From an uncultured Bdellovibrionales bacterium (GTDB lineage Bacteria; Bdellovibrionota; Bdellovibrionia; Bdellovibrionales; UBA1609), in the NCBI GenBank assembly GCA_938001965.1, contig CALLBC010000039.1:1-40388 (forward strand): a DNA stretch of 40,388 nt. The letters are read 5' to 3'. Numbering within the stretch: the first letter of the stretch is position 1; each line of letters begins with the position of its first letter. The notes under the pieces were generated by a model that was not told the DNA's origin, did no database searches, and worked only from the letters and a program-made list of their open reading frames with translations. A program made the translations under genes and the position numbers. This document shows, one piece after another, positions 9,547 to 18,063 of the stretch.

Positions 9547-10592
9547 CAAGACAGTTTTTCCCTCCAGCTATGCAGTATTTCATAGGCAGAACGATAGCCC
9601 GGCCTTGAGTTGACAATTGCTGTCATTACTTCTGTGGCTTCAACTTGGCTACCTATAACCCATAGAGCTTGTGCTTTTTGGTAAAGGCTAGCAAATTGAA
9701 TCTCGGGATTGTTATCGTTATTTGCATGTAAGCTATCAGCAAGATCTATGCATTCAAAATATCTTTTTGATAAAAATAAAAGTTCAAGTAAAAACCAATC
9801 TCTTTCAAGGCAATGAGGAGCTAGTTGAATACAAGCTAAGGCAAAGCTATAAGCTTCCAATTGGTAAAACAAAACCGTGTAATCAAAGTACTTCTTGTCA
9901 CCAGCATGAGTTTCTTCTTTAATTTTTTCAAAAATTGCAGTACAGCTATTGAGGTCATTTTGTGTCAGTTGTGATTTTATATATTGATCGTAATCTTCTT
10001 CAAAACTTGATTGTTTAGGTTTGGAGAATAGATCAAGTGCGAGTTTTTTATCAATGCGCTCAAGGTGCGAGGCGAGTTCAGGGTTTTCGGGGTCATAAAT
10101 TTTGAGTTGATTGAGTACATTAACCTCTTCTTCAAGAATATTTTTCCCTTGGATAAAGTTAAGTTTGTCCCATAGAAGCTTAATTTTTTTTGAAGCCTCA
10201 TAGGATAAAGAGTCTCTTAGCTCATTAATTTTTTGCTCAAACTTTCTATTCAGAAACATATGCGCTGGCGAAATAAGCGGAGTTTTCCCGTGCACTTTAA
10301 AATAATTGAAGAGCTTATCAAACTCATCGTCATTTAGTTTTTCATTGCAGGCGACTAGAGCGTCTAAAAAAAGTTCCCATGGAAAATATTTTTCTTTGCT
10401 TGGCCACTCACGAAGAATTCTGAACACATCTTTTTTTGAACCCGCATTAAGAGCAAAATGTAAGTAAGAAATTTGTGCTTTCTTACTGAGTTTTTTATCA
10501 TGAAGTGTTTCAAGGCAAGAGGAAACAACCTCCTGAATTGGTTGCCCTTCAGAAAGCATAAAAGAAATTTCAATTTCAACTTTGTTTGGCAA
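9546..10592 (-). CDS. Helical-repeat (TPR-like) protein, first gene of the tamBA operon
   Basis: Protein of 348 residues with no signal peptide or membrane segment, so probably cytoplasmic. It is almost wholly alpha-helical. Repeating 30-40 residue helix pairs, such as LFYQLEAYSFALACIQLAP and ALWVIGSQVEATEVMTAIV, look like degenerate TPR units. The start is TTG at 10590-10592, with an AGGGGA ribosome-binding site 8 nt upstream. Its stop overlaps the tamB start by one base, so it is co-transcribed and probably co-translated with tamBA. I do not recognise a specific family. The operon position suggests a scaffold or a factor linked to envelope assembly, but nothing in the sequence shows a direct TamB partner role. 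Confidence 0.75.
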   Translation of the reverse strand: MPNKVEIEISFMLSEGQPIQEVVSSCLETLHDKKLSKKAQISYLHFALNAGSKKDVFRILREWPSKEKYFPWELFLDALVACNEKLNDDEFDKLFNYFKVHGKTPLISPAHMFLNRKFEQKINELRDSLSYEASKKIKLLWDKLNFIQGKNILEEEVNVLNQLKIYDPENPELASHLERIDKKLALDLFSKPKQSSFEEDYDQYIKSQLTQNDLNSCTAIFEKIKEETHAGDKKYFDYTVLFYQLEAYSFALACIQLAPHCLERDWFLLELLFLSKRYFECIDLADSLHANNDNNPEIQFASLYQKAQALWVIGSQVEATEVMTAIVNSRPGYRSAYEILHSWREKLS

Positions 10593-10626
10593 TGCTGTGT
10601 TCCCCTGAAGTCAAAGCTTGTCCTGA

Positions 10627-10640
10627 GCTCATATTATAGG
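10627..10640 (-). promoter_or_regulatory. Possible -10 element for the TPR–tamB–tamA operon
   Basis: Read on the minus strand, TATAAT (10638-10633) lies about 40 nt upstream of the TTG start of the TPR-like gene. A -35 is poor: TGAATT at 16 nt spacing. The perfect -10 in the only sizeable gap upstream of the operon makes this the most likely promoter. The evidence is a single hexamer in AT-rich DNA. Confidence 0.35.
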
Positions 10641-10715
10641 GCATTTTTATTTAAAATTCATTAGGAATTTTAGATAATTAGAGGGTCTAGCCTAGGAAAA
10701 ATTTGCAGCAGAGAC

Positions 10716-11279
10716 TTAAAGGTTTACACGCTCCATATACTTGGCCTCTTCCGTGTTTATTTTGAGTAAGTCACCCTCGCTGATATGTAGTGGAACATGC
10801 ACTACTAGACCAGTTTCTAGGGTAGCAGGCTTAGTCGTGTTAGAGACGGTATTACCCTTTAGTCCAGGATCGGTTTGAGCCACTTTTAAATTAACTGTTT
10901 TAGGAACCTCTAGACCAACCGCTCTTTCGTTAAAAAAGCAAATTTTAACTTCCATGTCTTCAAGGAGGTAGTATTTTGCATCGCCAATAATGCTTGGGTC
11001 CATATCAAGTTGTTCAAAGTTTTCAGAGTTCATAAAGTGAAATCCACTTTCATCGCTGTAGAGGAATTTCATGTCAGTGTATTCAACATCTGGAATGCCA
11101 AACTTTTCTCCTGACTTAAAGGTTTTCTCTAAATTATTCCCAGTAATTAAATGTTTCATTTTTGTTCTTGTAACAGAATTTCCTTTGCCGGGTTTGTGAT
11201 GTTGGAATTCAACAATTGTATAGGGTTCACCATCAATTAATAGTTTAAGTCCTCTTTTAAAATCACTAGTTGAGTTCAT
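10716..11279 (-). CDS. efp: Translation elongation factor P
   Basis: EF-P binds between the P and E sites and rescues ribosomes stalled on polyproline. The 187-residue length and the three-domain order match the family: an N-terminal KOW-like domain with LLIDGEPY, then EKTFKSGEKF, FHFMNSENFEQL and the C-terminal DPGLKGNTVSNTTKPATLE with VPLHISEGD. The loop residue modified in other bacteria is present as Lys32 in HHKPGKGNS, which fits the EpmA-type lysylation branch, although no modification enzyme is in this window. A clear AGGAG site precedes the ATG by 8 nt. It starts 22 nt after the TPR gene upstream, so the two probably form an operon. Confidence 0.97.
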   Translation of the reverse strand: MNSTSDFKRGLKLLIDGEPYTIVEFQHHKPGKGNSVTRTKMKHLITGNNLEKTFKSGEKFGIPDVEYTDMKFLYSDESGFHFMNSENFEQLDMDPSIIGDAKYYLLEDMEVKICFFNERAVGLEVPKTVNLKVAQTDPGLKGNTVSNTTKPATLETGLVVHVPLHISEGDLLKINTEEAKYMERVNL

Positions 11280-11301
11280 TTTTTGGTGCTCCTGTGGCTT
11301 G

Positions 11302-12060
11302 TTAGCGTTTTCTTTTGTCTATCTGTTTTAAAATATCATGTAAGTAATTTATATTTTCATTAACGTAAACGGTTTGTCTACTCTTAACATTGTGTTCTTT
11401 AATTGGGCTAGAATCTTCGATGTTTTCATCAATAAGCTTTAAACGCTTTATAACCTCAGGGTGATCACCAAAATGGGATCTTGCTTCGGTTAAAACCTTA
11501 AAAGATTTTTCAAATTCACTGCGCACCAAAAAAGCATCGGCTAAAGATATTGCTCGCTCGAGTAGGCGATTTGGTGGCTTTTGATTTCCATTAGTAGTGT
11601 TGTAATTAATTTTTTTAATTTTAAAGCTATCGTCTTCAAACTCTTCAGCGGTTAGGCTTTCCAGTTTTTGTACTTTATCAAGAGATGATTTATCAGTAGG
11701 TCTTAAAAATAAAACCATTTTATATGAGGAAAGTGCTTTTTTAATTTCTCGGGCCTTTAAGTAACTTTCAGCTAAAAGTTTATGGGCTAAGATATTATTT
11801 TGATCAAGTTGCGTGGCTTTTAGAAAGGCCTCCAGAGCTTTGTCTTCATGCCCCATTTCCTCATAAATACGACCTAACACGACGTGTCCACCAGAAAAGT
11901 CCTTATGAAACTTTAGGCCATTTTTAACAATTACAATAGCTTGGTTAAGTTGGCCCATTTTTCGATAGGCATCAGCCAGGGGGGCGAACACTTTTGACCT
12001 GGGGTTTTTATTATATTCAGCCTGGTACTTATCTATTGTTTCAGCAGTTGCTTGATCCAT
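11302..12060 (-). CDS. Tetratricopeptide-repeat protein upstream of efp
   Basis: Soluble 252-residue protein with no signal peptide. Residues ~15-120 hold at least three good TPR units, with matches such as PLADAYRKMGQLNQAIVI, VLGRIYEEMGHEDKALEAF and LLAESYLKAREIKKALSSY. A polar linker (about 130-165) leads to another helical pair near 168-195 and a charged C-terminus. TPRs bind protein partners; the partner is not evident. It is probably co-transcribed with efp and is divergent from ruvC across 57 bp, so the two promoters must be packed together. Confidence 0.8.
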   Translation of the reverse strand: MDQATAETIDKYQAEYNKNPRSKVFAPLADAYRKMGQLNQAIVIVKNGLKFHKDFSGGHVVLGRIYEEMGHEDKALEAFLKATQLDQNNILAHKLLAESYLKAREIKKALSSYKMVLFLRPTDKSSLDKVQKLESLTAEEFEDDSFKIKKINYNTTNGNQKPPNRLLERAISLADAFLVRSEFEKSFKVLTEARSHFGDHPEVIKRLKLIDENIEDSSPIKEHNVKSRQTVYVNENINYLHDILKQIDKRKR

Positions 12061-12117
12061 AAAAATATAGTCTCATGGCTTATATATGGTTTCAACCCTT
12101 TCATGAGGTAAGTTTAA

Positions 12118-12618
12118 TTGTCAGTTATTTTAGGAATTGATCCAGGTTCAAGGTTTACAGGTTATGCGGTGGTTAAGTCTTCAAGCAAAGGCTTGAGTTA
12201 CTTGGATAGTGGTGTAATTAAAATACCTAGTAAAATAGAGTTTAGCTCAAAGTTATTTCATTTGAGTCAAGAGTTAGAGAAGCTATTTTTAAAATTTAAT
12301 ATTACTGATCTATCCATTGAAAAAATATTTTTTGGTAAAAATGCCGACAGTGCCTTTAAATTAGGCCATGTTAGGGGAGTGTGCCTACTTTCTGCAGCTA
12401 GACATGATTGTGAAGTTTTTGAATATGCCGCCAAATATGTTAAAAAAGTAGTTACAGGCTCTGGGGCGAGTAGCAAAGAGTCTGTGCAAACCTTTGTAAA
12501 TCAATATTTTAATTTACAAACTACTAATGTTGATGAGTCTGATGCTCTTGCTTTGGCACTTTGTCATACTAGTGCAGTTGATGTAAAAAATAAGATGAGC
12601 CAAGATTATCGAATTTAA
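12118..12618 (+). CDS. ruvC: Holliday junction endodeoxyribonuclease RuvC
   Basis: Resolves Holliday junctions by paired nicks during recombinational repair. The four acidic catalytic positions of the RNase H-like fold are visible: Asp8 in GIDPGSRFTGYAV, Glu in LSIEKIFFGKN, and the two Asp in VDESDALALALCH. At 166 residues the length is normal. Translation starts at TTG (12118): an in-frame ATG 15 nt upstream is followed at once by a TAA stop, and GAGG sits about 9 nt before the TTG. It leads the ruvC-ruvA-ruvB cluster, with 16 nt to ruvA. Confidence 0.96.
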   Translation: MSVILGIDPGSRFTGYAVVKSSSKGLSYLDSGVIKIPSKIEFSSKLFHLSQELEKLFLKFNITDLSIEKIFFGKNADSAFKLGHVRGVCLLSAARHDCEVFEYAAKYVKKVVTGSGASSKESVQTFVNQYFNLQTTNVDESDALALALCHTSAVDVKNKMSQDYRI

Positions 12619-12634
12619 AAACAAGGATGTCTAA

Positions 12635-13201
12635 ATGATAGGTCACTTACGCGGAAAACCAATAATTTTAGAGGATGACAATGACGTTCTAGTTGATGTT
12701 CGTGGTGTTGGCTATAGCTTGCTATGTTCTCAAAATTCTATTGCTGATATCCAGGGTCAAGCAAGCTGTTCACTTTGGGTTCACACTCATGTTCGTGAAG
12801 ACAGAATTCAATTGTTTGGTTTTTCTACAGTCACAGAAAAAAAATTATTTTTATCATTATTAAAAGTGAATGGAGTTGGACCTAAACTAGCTATAGGTGT
12901 TTTATCAGCCATGGCTTTGGATAAAATTGTGTCATTGATTGATGATGGCGATGTGAAAGGCTTAATGAAATTACCTAAAGTGGGTAAAAAAACAGCTGAG
13001 CAAATTATTTTAAGCCTTAAAGGTAAGCTAATTATGGATCAGTCTAAGGCGAAAGACTTTTCAACGAAAAAAGATATTGTATCAGCCTTGGTTAATTTAG
13101 GTTTTAGATTAAGTGATGTTGAGTTTACAGTGGATAAACTAAAAGAAGATGTAACCGTTCAAGAGGGCGTGCGTGAAGCATTAGCCTCATTGAGTCAGTA
13201 G
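12635..13201 (+). CDS. ruvA: Holliday junction branch migration protein RuvA
   Basis: Tetrameric DNA-binding subunit that holds the four-way junction and loads the RuvB motor. At 188 residues it shows the N-terminal OB fold beginning MIGHLRGKP, with the family's VDVRGVGY and [12 protein letters not shown]. The tandem helix-hairpin-helix motifs [19 protein letters not shown] and [19 protein letters not shown] follow, then a C-terminal RuvB-contacting domain (about 140-188). An AAGGATG site precedes the ATG. It is followed by ruvB after 7 nt. Confidence 0.97.
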   Translation: MIGHLRGKPIILEDDNDVLVDVRGVGYSLLCSQNSIADIQGQASCSLWVHTHVREDRIQLFGFSTVTEKKLFLSLLKVNGVGPKLAIGVLSAMALDKIVSLIDDGDVKGLMKLPKVGKKTAEQIILSLKGKLIMDQSKAKDFSTKKDIVSALVNLGFRLSDVEFTVDKLKEDVTVQEGVREALASLSQ

Positions 13202-13208
13202 GGTAGAT

Positions 13209-14198
13209 ATGGAAAGAATTATTGAGCCAATACCTAAAATAAATGAAGAAGAGCCGCGCTTTGAAAAAAGTTTGCGTCCCACATCCTTTGGTGATTTTCC
13301 AGGCCAAGATTCATTAAAGAAAAAGCTAAATGTTTTTGTAAAGGCAGCCGTAGGCCGGGAAGAGCCCTTGGATCATTGTTTGTTTTCAGGGCCTCCGGGG
13401 CTAGGTAAAACAACGCTTTCCCATATTTTAGCTAATGAATTATCGGTTGATTTTAAGTCATCATCTGGACCGGCCTTAAATAAAAAAGGTGACTTAGCTG
13501 CTATATTGACAAGTTTAAAGCCACGCTCAGTATTGTTCATTGATGAAATACACCGTTTAAGTAAAGATGTTGAAGAGTATTTATACAGTGCCATGGAAGA
13601 TTATTATATCGATTTAATCACTGGTGAAGGCATTGGGGCTAGGTCCATGCGCTTTCAATTAGCGCCGTTCACTTTAGTTGGCGCCACAACTCGAGCGGGT
13701 TTGTTAAAGCCGCCGTTTAGAGATCGCTTTGGAATTATCGAGCGACTGTCTTTTTATAAAAAAGAGCACTTAAAAGAAATCTTATTGCGATCAGCGGGTT
13801 TATTATCAGTTGAATTATCAGATGACGGAGCCATTGAAATTGCTAGAAGAAGTCGTGGTACCCCTAGAATCGCCAACCGACTACTGCGTCGAGTGCGTGA
13901 TTATGCAGAAGTAAAAGGGAATGGTTCTATTGATTTAGAAATTGCCGATTATGCACTTAACGAATTAGAAGTTGATAAACTTGGTTTAGACCAAATGGAT
14001 AGGAAAATTCTATTAACAATTGGTGAAAAGTTCTCTGGTGGTCCCGTGGGTATTGAAACTTTATCAGCAAGCCTTAGTGAGGAGGCTGGTACCATTGAGG
14101 AAGTGTATGAGCCTTATTTAATTCAAGAGGGCTTTATCCAAAAAACTCCAAGAGGTCGTATAATTACACAAATAGCCCGCAATCACTTGGATCTGTAA
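13209..14198 (+). CDS. ruvB: Holliday junction branch migration ATPase RuvB
   Basis: Hexameric AAA+ motor that drives branch migration with RuvA. The 329-residue length is normal. The Walker A motif is GPPGLGKTT (residues 61-69) and Walker B is [11 protein letters not shown]. The sensor-1/arginine-finger stretch [19 protein letters not shown] and the sensor-2 region with [18 protein letters not shown] are intact. The C-terminal winged helix ends in [17 protein letters not shown], the usual RuvB ending. It is the last gene of ruvCAB. A weak AT-rich hairpin follows. Confidence 0.98.
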   Translation: MERIIEPIPKINEEEPRFEKSLRPTSFGDFPGQDSLKKKLNVFVKAAVGREEPLDHCLFSGPPGLGKTTLSHILANELSVDFKSSSGPALNKKGDLAAILTSLKPRSVLFIDEIHRLSKDVEEYLYSAMEDYYIDLITGEGIGARSMRFQLAPFTLVGATTRAGLLKPPFRDRFGIIERLSFYKKEHLKEILLRSAGLLSVELSDDGAIEIARRSRGTPRIANRLLRRVRDYAEVKGNGSIDLEIADYALNELEVDKLGLDQMDRKILLTIGEKFSGGPVGIETLSASLSEEAGTIEEVYEPYLIQEGFIQKTPRGRIITQIARNHLDL

Positions 14199-14231
14199 AT
14201 AAAAAAGTTTTGCCAATCAATTAAAATTTTT

Positions 14232-14262
14232 AATGAAGCTGATTAATACTTCATTTAATTTC
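14232..14262 (+). terminator. Weak candidate terminator after ruvB
   Basis: AATGAAG (14232-14238) can pair with CTTCATT (14249-14255) around a 10-nt loop, followed by a T-rich but interrupted tract. The stem is short and AT-rich, so termination here is only plausible. Confidence 0.3.
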
Positions 14263-14270
14263 TTTCTGTT

Positions 14271-14300
14271 TTGACGGATATGCTTGTTTCTAATTAAAAT
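14271..14300 (+). promoter_or_regulatory. Sigma-70-like promoter for the 14328 gene
   Basis: TTGACG (14271-14276) and TAAAAT (14295-14300) are separated by 18 nt (or TTAAAA at 17 nt). The gene start is about 28 nt downstream of the -10. GGATAT overlaps the -35 end, and its complement ATATCC occurs just before the ribosome-binding site, a possible operator-like pair of half-sites. Confidence 0.5.
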
Positions 14301-14327
14301 TTATAGGAAATATCCGCAGGAGGGTTC

Positions 14328-14810
14328 ATGAAAGTTTTATATGTAGTTTTATGTCTTTTTATTTTTTCAAATACAAGTTACGCCGAAATGCTTGGTTCAA
14401 AGTGGGTTGGTAAGATTGAGCTTTATACGGGAGAAAATATATTTTGCTCTTATGATGAGTCGAAGAATCCTGAAGTTTTGAAAAATAAAAAAGACGGCTC
14501 TTTGAGTGTAAGCCGACTTGGAGGCTTAGTTTTTATTAACTTTCGAGGTGGTTGTTCAAAAATTTTATTTGGTGGCTTAGTTTTTAAAGTAATTGATGAA
14601 AAAATTATGGATGCTCGTGGTCAGCAAGTGGGAACAATGACTTCTGATAAAATTGAAATAGAAAATTTCAACAGTTTTTTGAACCATATATTTGTTAAGT
14701 CACTTGTTATTGAAGATATAGGCGAGGACAAAATTGATATTGACCTTGTATTTACACACTCCAGTGTAGGGCAAGTGATGACCTTTGTTTCCAATATGCA
14801 AAAACTTTAA
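14328..14810 (+). CDS. Exported protein of unknown function (160 aa)
   Basis: The N-terminus MKVLYVVLCLFIFSNTSYA is a signal peptide with an AxA-like cleavage site near residue 19-20, so the mature protein of about 140 residues is periplasmic or secreted. It is rich in beta-type segments (GKIELYTGENIFCSY, GGLVFINFRGGCSK) and has two cysteines in the mature part that could form a disulphide. A strong AGGAGGG ribosome-binding site precedes the ATG. I do not recognise a family. It converges on the small exported protein at 14861-15244 with only 50 bp between them. No enzyme motif is visible. Confidence 0.75.
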   Translation: MKVLYVVLCLFIFSNTSYAEMLGSKWVGKIELYTGENIFCSYDESKNPEVLKNKKDGSLSVSRLGGLVFINFRGGCSKILFGGLVFKVIDEKIMDARGQQVGTMTSDKIEIENFNSFLNHIFVKSLVIEDIGEDKIDIDLVFTHSSVGQVMTFVSNMQKL

Positions 14811-14860
14811 TTGCTGGTGAAGTTTATAAAATTAAGTCTGTACGATTAAAACAGTACAAA

Positions 14861-15244
14861 TTAAGGGAAGGTAACTTCGCCAGTGCTCATTGAAACCCAA
14901 GCCACACCATCACGGTAAGGGTCATCAGCAGTGCTTAGCTTAAATTCAAATTTGTCACCATCGTTGTTTTTGATTCCATCAAAAAACATAAATACTATTT
15001 TTGTATCAGGGAATGATCTAGGAAAGTTATTTTTTTCAAGAATTCCCCAGGTGGTGTTACCTTTACAGCCTGTAAAAGTGAGGTCCACATTATGGTCGGT
15101 AACTAAAACTTTGTTTAACTTGGCAAAAGCTTGGATAAGACTAATTTGCCCCTCCTCAGAAATAACATCGCACATTGTGCTAGAGGCTCCAAAGGCAGTG
15201 TTAATAAATACTAATACAAGTGACGAAACTAAAATTTTTATCAT
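14861..15244 (-). CDS. Small exported protein of unknown function (127 aa)
   Basis: A signal peptide (MIKILVSSLVLVFINTAFGA, cleavage after residue ~20) leaves a mature protein of about 107 residues. Its two cysteines (Cys25 and the one in FTGCKGNTT) could form one disulphide. The C-terminal half has alternating hydrophobic residues typical of beta strands (TKIVFMFFDGI, KFEFKLSTADDP). No family recognised. It has its own transcription unit, converging with the 14328 gene and diverging from the 15602 gene. Confidence 0.7.
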   Translation of the reverse strand: MIKILVSSLVLVFINTAFGASSTMCDVISEEGQISLIQAFAKLNKVLVTDHNVDLTFTGCKGNTTWGILEKNNFPRSFPDTKIVFMFFDGIKNNDGDKFEFKLSTADDPYRDGVAWVSMSTGEVTFP

Positions 15245-15601
15245 AAGAATAAATACCTTTAGGTTGTAATTTACAAGTGGTGAGAATATAGCAAAGAGTC
15301 CGATATAATTTGATTTTTAGTTAGTTTTAAGTAAAAAAGATAGGTTGGTTAAATAGTTTTCATATAAAATATTCATTTTGAATGAGTTCATACTTAGCAG
15401 GCTCTTGGTCCAGAAAGTGAATCCTCTTAGAAGGAGTAAGGTAAAGCAGTGGATTTAAGCTCATTAATTACTACTTTAAAGTGATATATTTTTTAAAGAT
15501 AACAGCCTGGGGTGCCATTGAGCTCTGTTATTTACAGACGAATCTACAGATTTAGGGTTTTGTAAATGATAACCGTATATTTGAAGATGTATAATTAGCA
15601 G
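15245..15601. other. Intergenic region between two diverging exported-protein genes
   Basis: About 357 bp without a supported gene; it should hold promoters for both flanking genes. Two small symmetric elements are visible near the 15602 start: ATAACAG (15499-15505) pairing with CTGTTAT (15525-15531) across 19 nt, and the palindrome AATCT-AC-AGATT (15541-15552). TCCGATAT at 15299 resembles a sigma-28 -10 but lacks a -35 partner. The region is AT-rich with no ORF of note. Confidence 0.5.
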
Positions 15602-17941
15602 ATGAAATATTTATTACTAGTTAGCTGTATTTTAGTGCTTTCGCTCAGTGCGAAGGCTTATCAAGAAAAAGTCGAGTTTGTAGTTAATGGGCTTTCAGCA
15701 ATGCACTCTCACGATCAAGGCTGTGAAGATAACGAGCTTGAAAAGATTAGTGCTGGCGCTAGCTTCGCAGAAAATAAAGCGAAAGATTGCTCAGATGTAG
15801 AATCAAAGTTTAAAGCTCACATATTAAGCTCAATAAGTGGGTCCATAGATTACACTAATAAATTTTCCAAGTGTATTGATAAAAACTCATCAACTTGTGG
15901 TCATCAGTCTGATCGAATAATCTCTGAGTTAAATCGTTTCAAAAAAACATACAGAAAAATCTCTGAGAGAGCATTAACAAATTGGGTCAAAAAAAATAAG
16001 TCTTTAGGTGATTTAGCAAAAAATTGCATTGCCATGAAAAATGGTAAAGTGTCATTAACAAGCAACCTTCGTATACCTCAGCTTAAGCCATCGGCTGATA
16101 AAAATATTTGTAGGCCAGTTTTGACACGTATTAGCCATAGTTTTGACCAAGAAATATATAATTATACTCAAAGTTCAGGCGCCAAAAATAATTTTTCCGA
16201 ATACGAGCTGGCAAATTTTAACCAAACTTTACAATCTCCAATAATGTCCTTGTTAAGTGCAAAGGCAAAGTTTGGTAACATTGACGATAATAATTTTAAA
16301 AAAGAAATATCAAAGTCACTTAAAAGATCAGAGAAAATGCAAAAAAAACTGTTAAAGAAGCTTAAAAAAAAGAGATTCTTTAATGATGTTCATTTATATG
16401 AATTTGGTTCTGAGTTTCAAGAGTTTGCTAAAACTCTTCCTGGTGAAGAGTCCCAGCTAGGTTTAAAGTGTATAGAAAAGAAAGGAAATAAAGATGGTTG
16501 CTTTAACAGCAAAGCCAATGTTTTTAATAACGGTAAATGCGCCAGCAAATTTGCGCGTGGAGTATTAGATGTAATACCAGGCGTGGGGATGGTTCGTGGT
16601 CTTTTTAAAGTTGGTCGAATAAAGCAAATGAATCAAACAGGATTATTGAGTAAAAAGGATAGTGCTGATTTAAATGTTGGCGCTATCACTGATGTCTTAC
16701 TTAATGTTCCTATTTCTATGGGGGTTATGGTTGTTAGAAAGCTTCTTTACAAAGATACGCAAAAGATAGCTCAGGACCTTGCGCAACAGTTAAAAGTAAT
16801 GACTCCGTCTGAAAAACAAGGAGTTCTGAAGGCTTCTTCTGAGCTTAAAGATAAACAAAGAATAAAAGAGACCAAGAGCCTACTTGGACTGCGCTTTATG
16901 AGCCGTAAAAAAAAACAAGCTATTATTGATGCTCATAATATAGCCCTAGAAAAGGGGTATTTTAATTTTTCAAAAAATGATCTCAAAGATAAGCTGAACA
17001 CATTAACGGCTGCGGGCTTTACAAGTAAGCAAGCCACCGTGATTTTAAGGAAGGGCCTAGCTGGTCAGCATTCATCCTTAAATGCTTATGACGAAGTTGT
17101 GGCAAGGTCTTACTCTGAGCTTGCTGAACAAAGTATTGCAGGTAAGGGGCTTGGGCCAAAAGATATAATGGATCACCTCAAAAAAAATCTTAATGAACTG
17201 CGAGAAACAGCTTCAGATGATATTAAAGAGCATATTGATACCATGATCAAAAAAGCAGATGATACCTACGACGAAGATGTTTTTAATACAGGGCTTGATG
17301 GTCAGCCAATTTTAAAAGCAAATTCTAGGAGTAGTATACCCAATGAACTTGTTAAGCCAAAAGTGGTGTTAAATATTCATGACGGAGCTGATAACTATTA
17401 TGAACATTCACTAAGGCAGTCTTTCGCTGAAATAAGAGAAAATAGCATTGCCGGTAAAACTGTTAGTGAGGCGGATCTAAATAAAAAACTTCTCGAGGAT
17501 ATGAAAGTTTATGTTCAGTATGCCCCTGATAAAGCCACTAAAGAAAAAATGGAAAAATACATTAAGCAAGCTGAAGATAAGCCTTACGAGGCTCAAGAAA
17601 TATTTAATACTTCAGATGCGGGCCAGCCAATTTTAAAGCCCACCCAAGGAAGTTCAATTCCTCATGAATTTGTAGTAGAGCCAACAGTGCTTAAATCACC
17701 GACGGAATCTATTAACCATGCGATACACCATATTGGGCGACTAGATGATTACATCAAAGAAGAGGGGCTAACCCCTGGGCTGGATGTTTACGTTGGTCGA
17801 GCTAAAGAGGTGCTAACAGAACTTATAGACAATACCACTGATGATCAACTAAAGGCTAAACTGCAAAGGGCTTACAAAGGAACAGAGGGTGTTAGTGACT
17901 TTAATTTTGCCGACGATATTTTAAAGGAGCTGAGTCAATAA
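15602..17941 (+). CDS. Large exported protein with C-terminal tandem repeats, pre-toxin-like middle segment
   Basis: Protein of 779 residues with a signal peptide (MKYLLLVSCILVLSLSAKA). The N-terminal half (20-315) is helical and cysteine-rich, with a lysine-rich stretch near 240-260. Residues ~318-380 start GVLDVIPGVGMVRGLFKVG, which resembles the hydrophobic glycine-rich pre-toxin segments found before effector domains in polymorphic toxins; this likeness is by eye. A helical segment at 433-489 (KKQAIIDAHNIALEKGYF, then AAGFTSKQATVILRKGLAG) follows. The C-terminus holds two clear repeats of about 90 residues (496-584 and 599-691), sharing SIAGK, the run FNT-(GL/SD)-xGQPILK and SSIP(N/H)E(L/F)V, plus a degenerate third copy (702-777). 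No catalytic motif is recognised. It could be a secreted effector, adhesin or structural protein; function unknown. Confidence 0.75.
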   Translation: MKYLLLVSCILVLSLSAKAYQEKVEFVVNGLSAMHSHDQGCEDNELEKISAGASFAENKAKDCSDVESKFKAHILSSISGSIDYTNKFSKCIDKNSSTCGHQSDRIISELNRFKKTYRKISERALTNWVKKNKSLGDLAKNCIAMKNGKVSLTSNLRIPQLKPSADKNICRPVLTRISHSFDQEIYNYTQSSGAKNNFSEYELANFNQTLQSPIMSLLSAKAKFGNIDDNNFKKEISKSLKRSEKMQKKLLKKLKKKRFFNDVHLYEFGSEFQEFAKTLPGEESQLGLKCIEKKGNKDGCFNSKANVFNNGKCASKFARGVLDVIPGVGMVRGLFKVGRIKQMNQTGLLSKKDSADLNVGAITDVLLNVPISMGVMVVRKLLYKDTQKIAQDLAQQLKVMTPSEKQGVLKASSELKDKQRIKETKSLLGLRFMSRKKKQAIIDAHNIALEKGYFNFSKNDLKDKLNTLTAAGFTSKQATVILRKGLAGQHSSLNAYDEVVARSYSELAEQSIAGKGLGPKDIMDHLKKNLNELRETASDDIKEHIDTMIKKADDTYDEDVFNTGLDGQPILKANSRSSIPNELVKPKVVLNIHDGADNYYEHSLRQSFAEIRENSIAGKTVSEADLNKKLLEDMKVYVQYAPDKATKEKMEKYIKQAEDKPYEAQEIFNTSDAGQPILKPTQGSSIPHEFVVEPTVLKSPTESINHAIHHIGRLDDYIKEEGLTPGLDVYVGRAKEVLTELIDNTTDDQLKAKLQRAYKGTEGVSDFNFADDILKELSQ

Positions 17942-18063
17942 AACAAAAGTATCGTAACAAAATTCTGAATTAAAGAAAAATGTCTTTAGTTATTAGCTCA
18001 TTATTTAGGTTGGAAGTTTCTAAATCTAGGCCCCCTGGAGCTGACTTTAACAATTTAAAAATC

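Noticed and set aside
15299-15306. TCCGATAT as a second sigma-28 -10 element
   Set aside because: No matching -35 at 11-nt spacing and no gene start within about 290 bp downstream.
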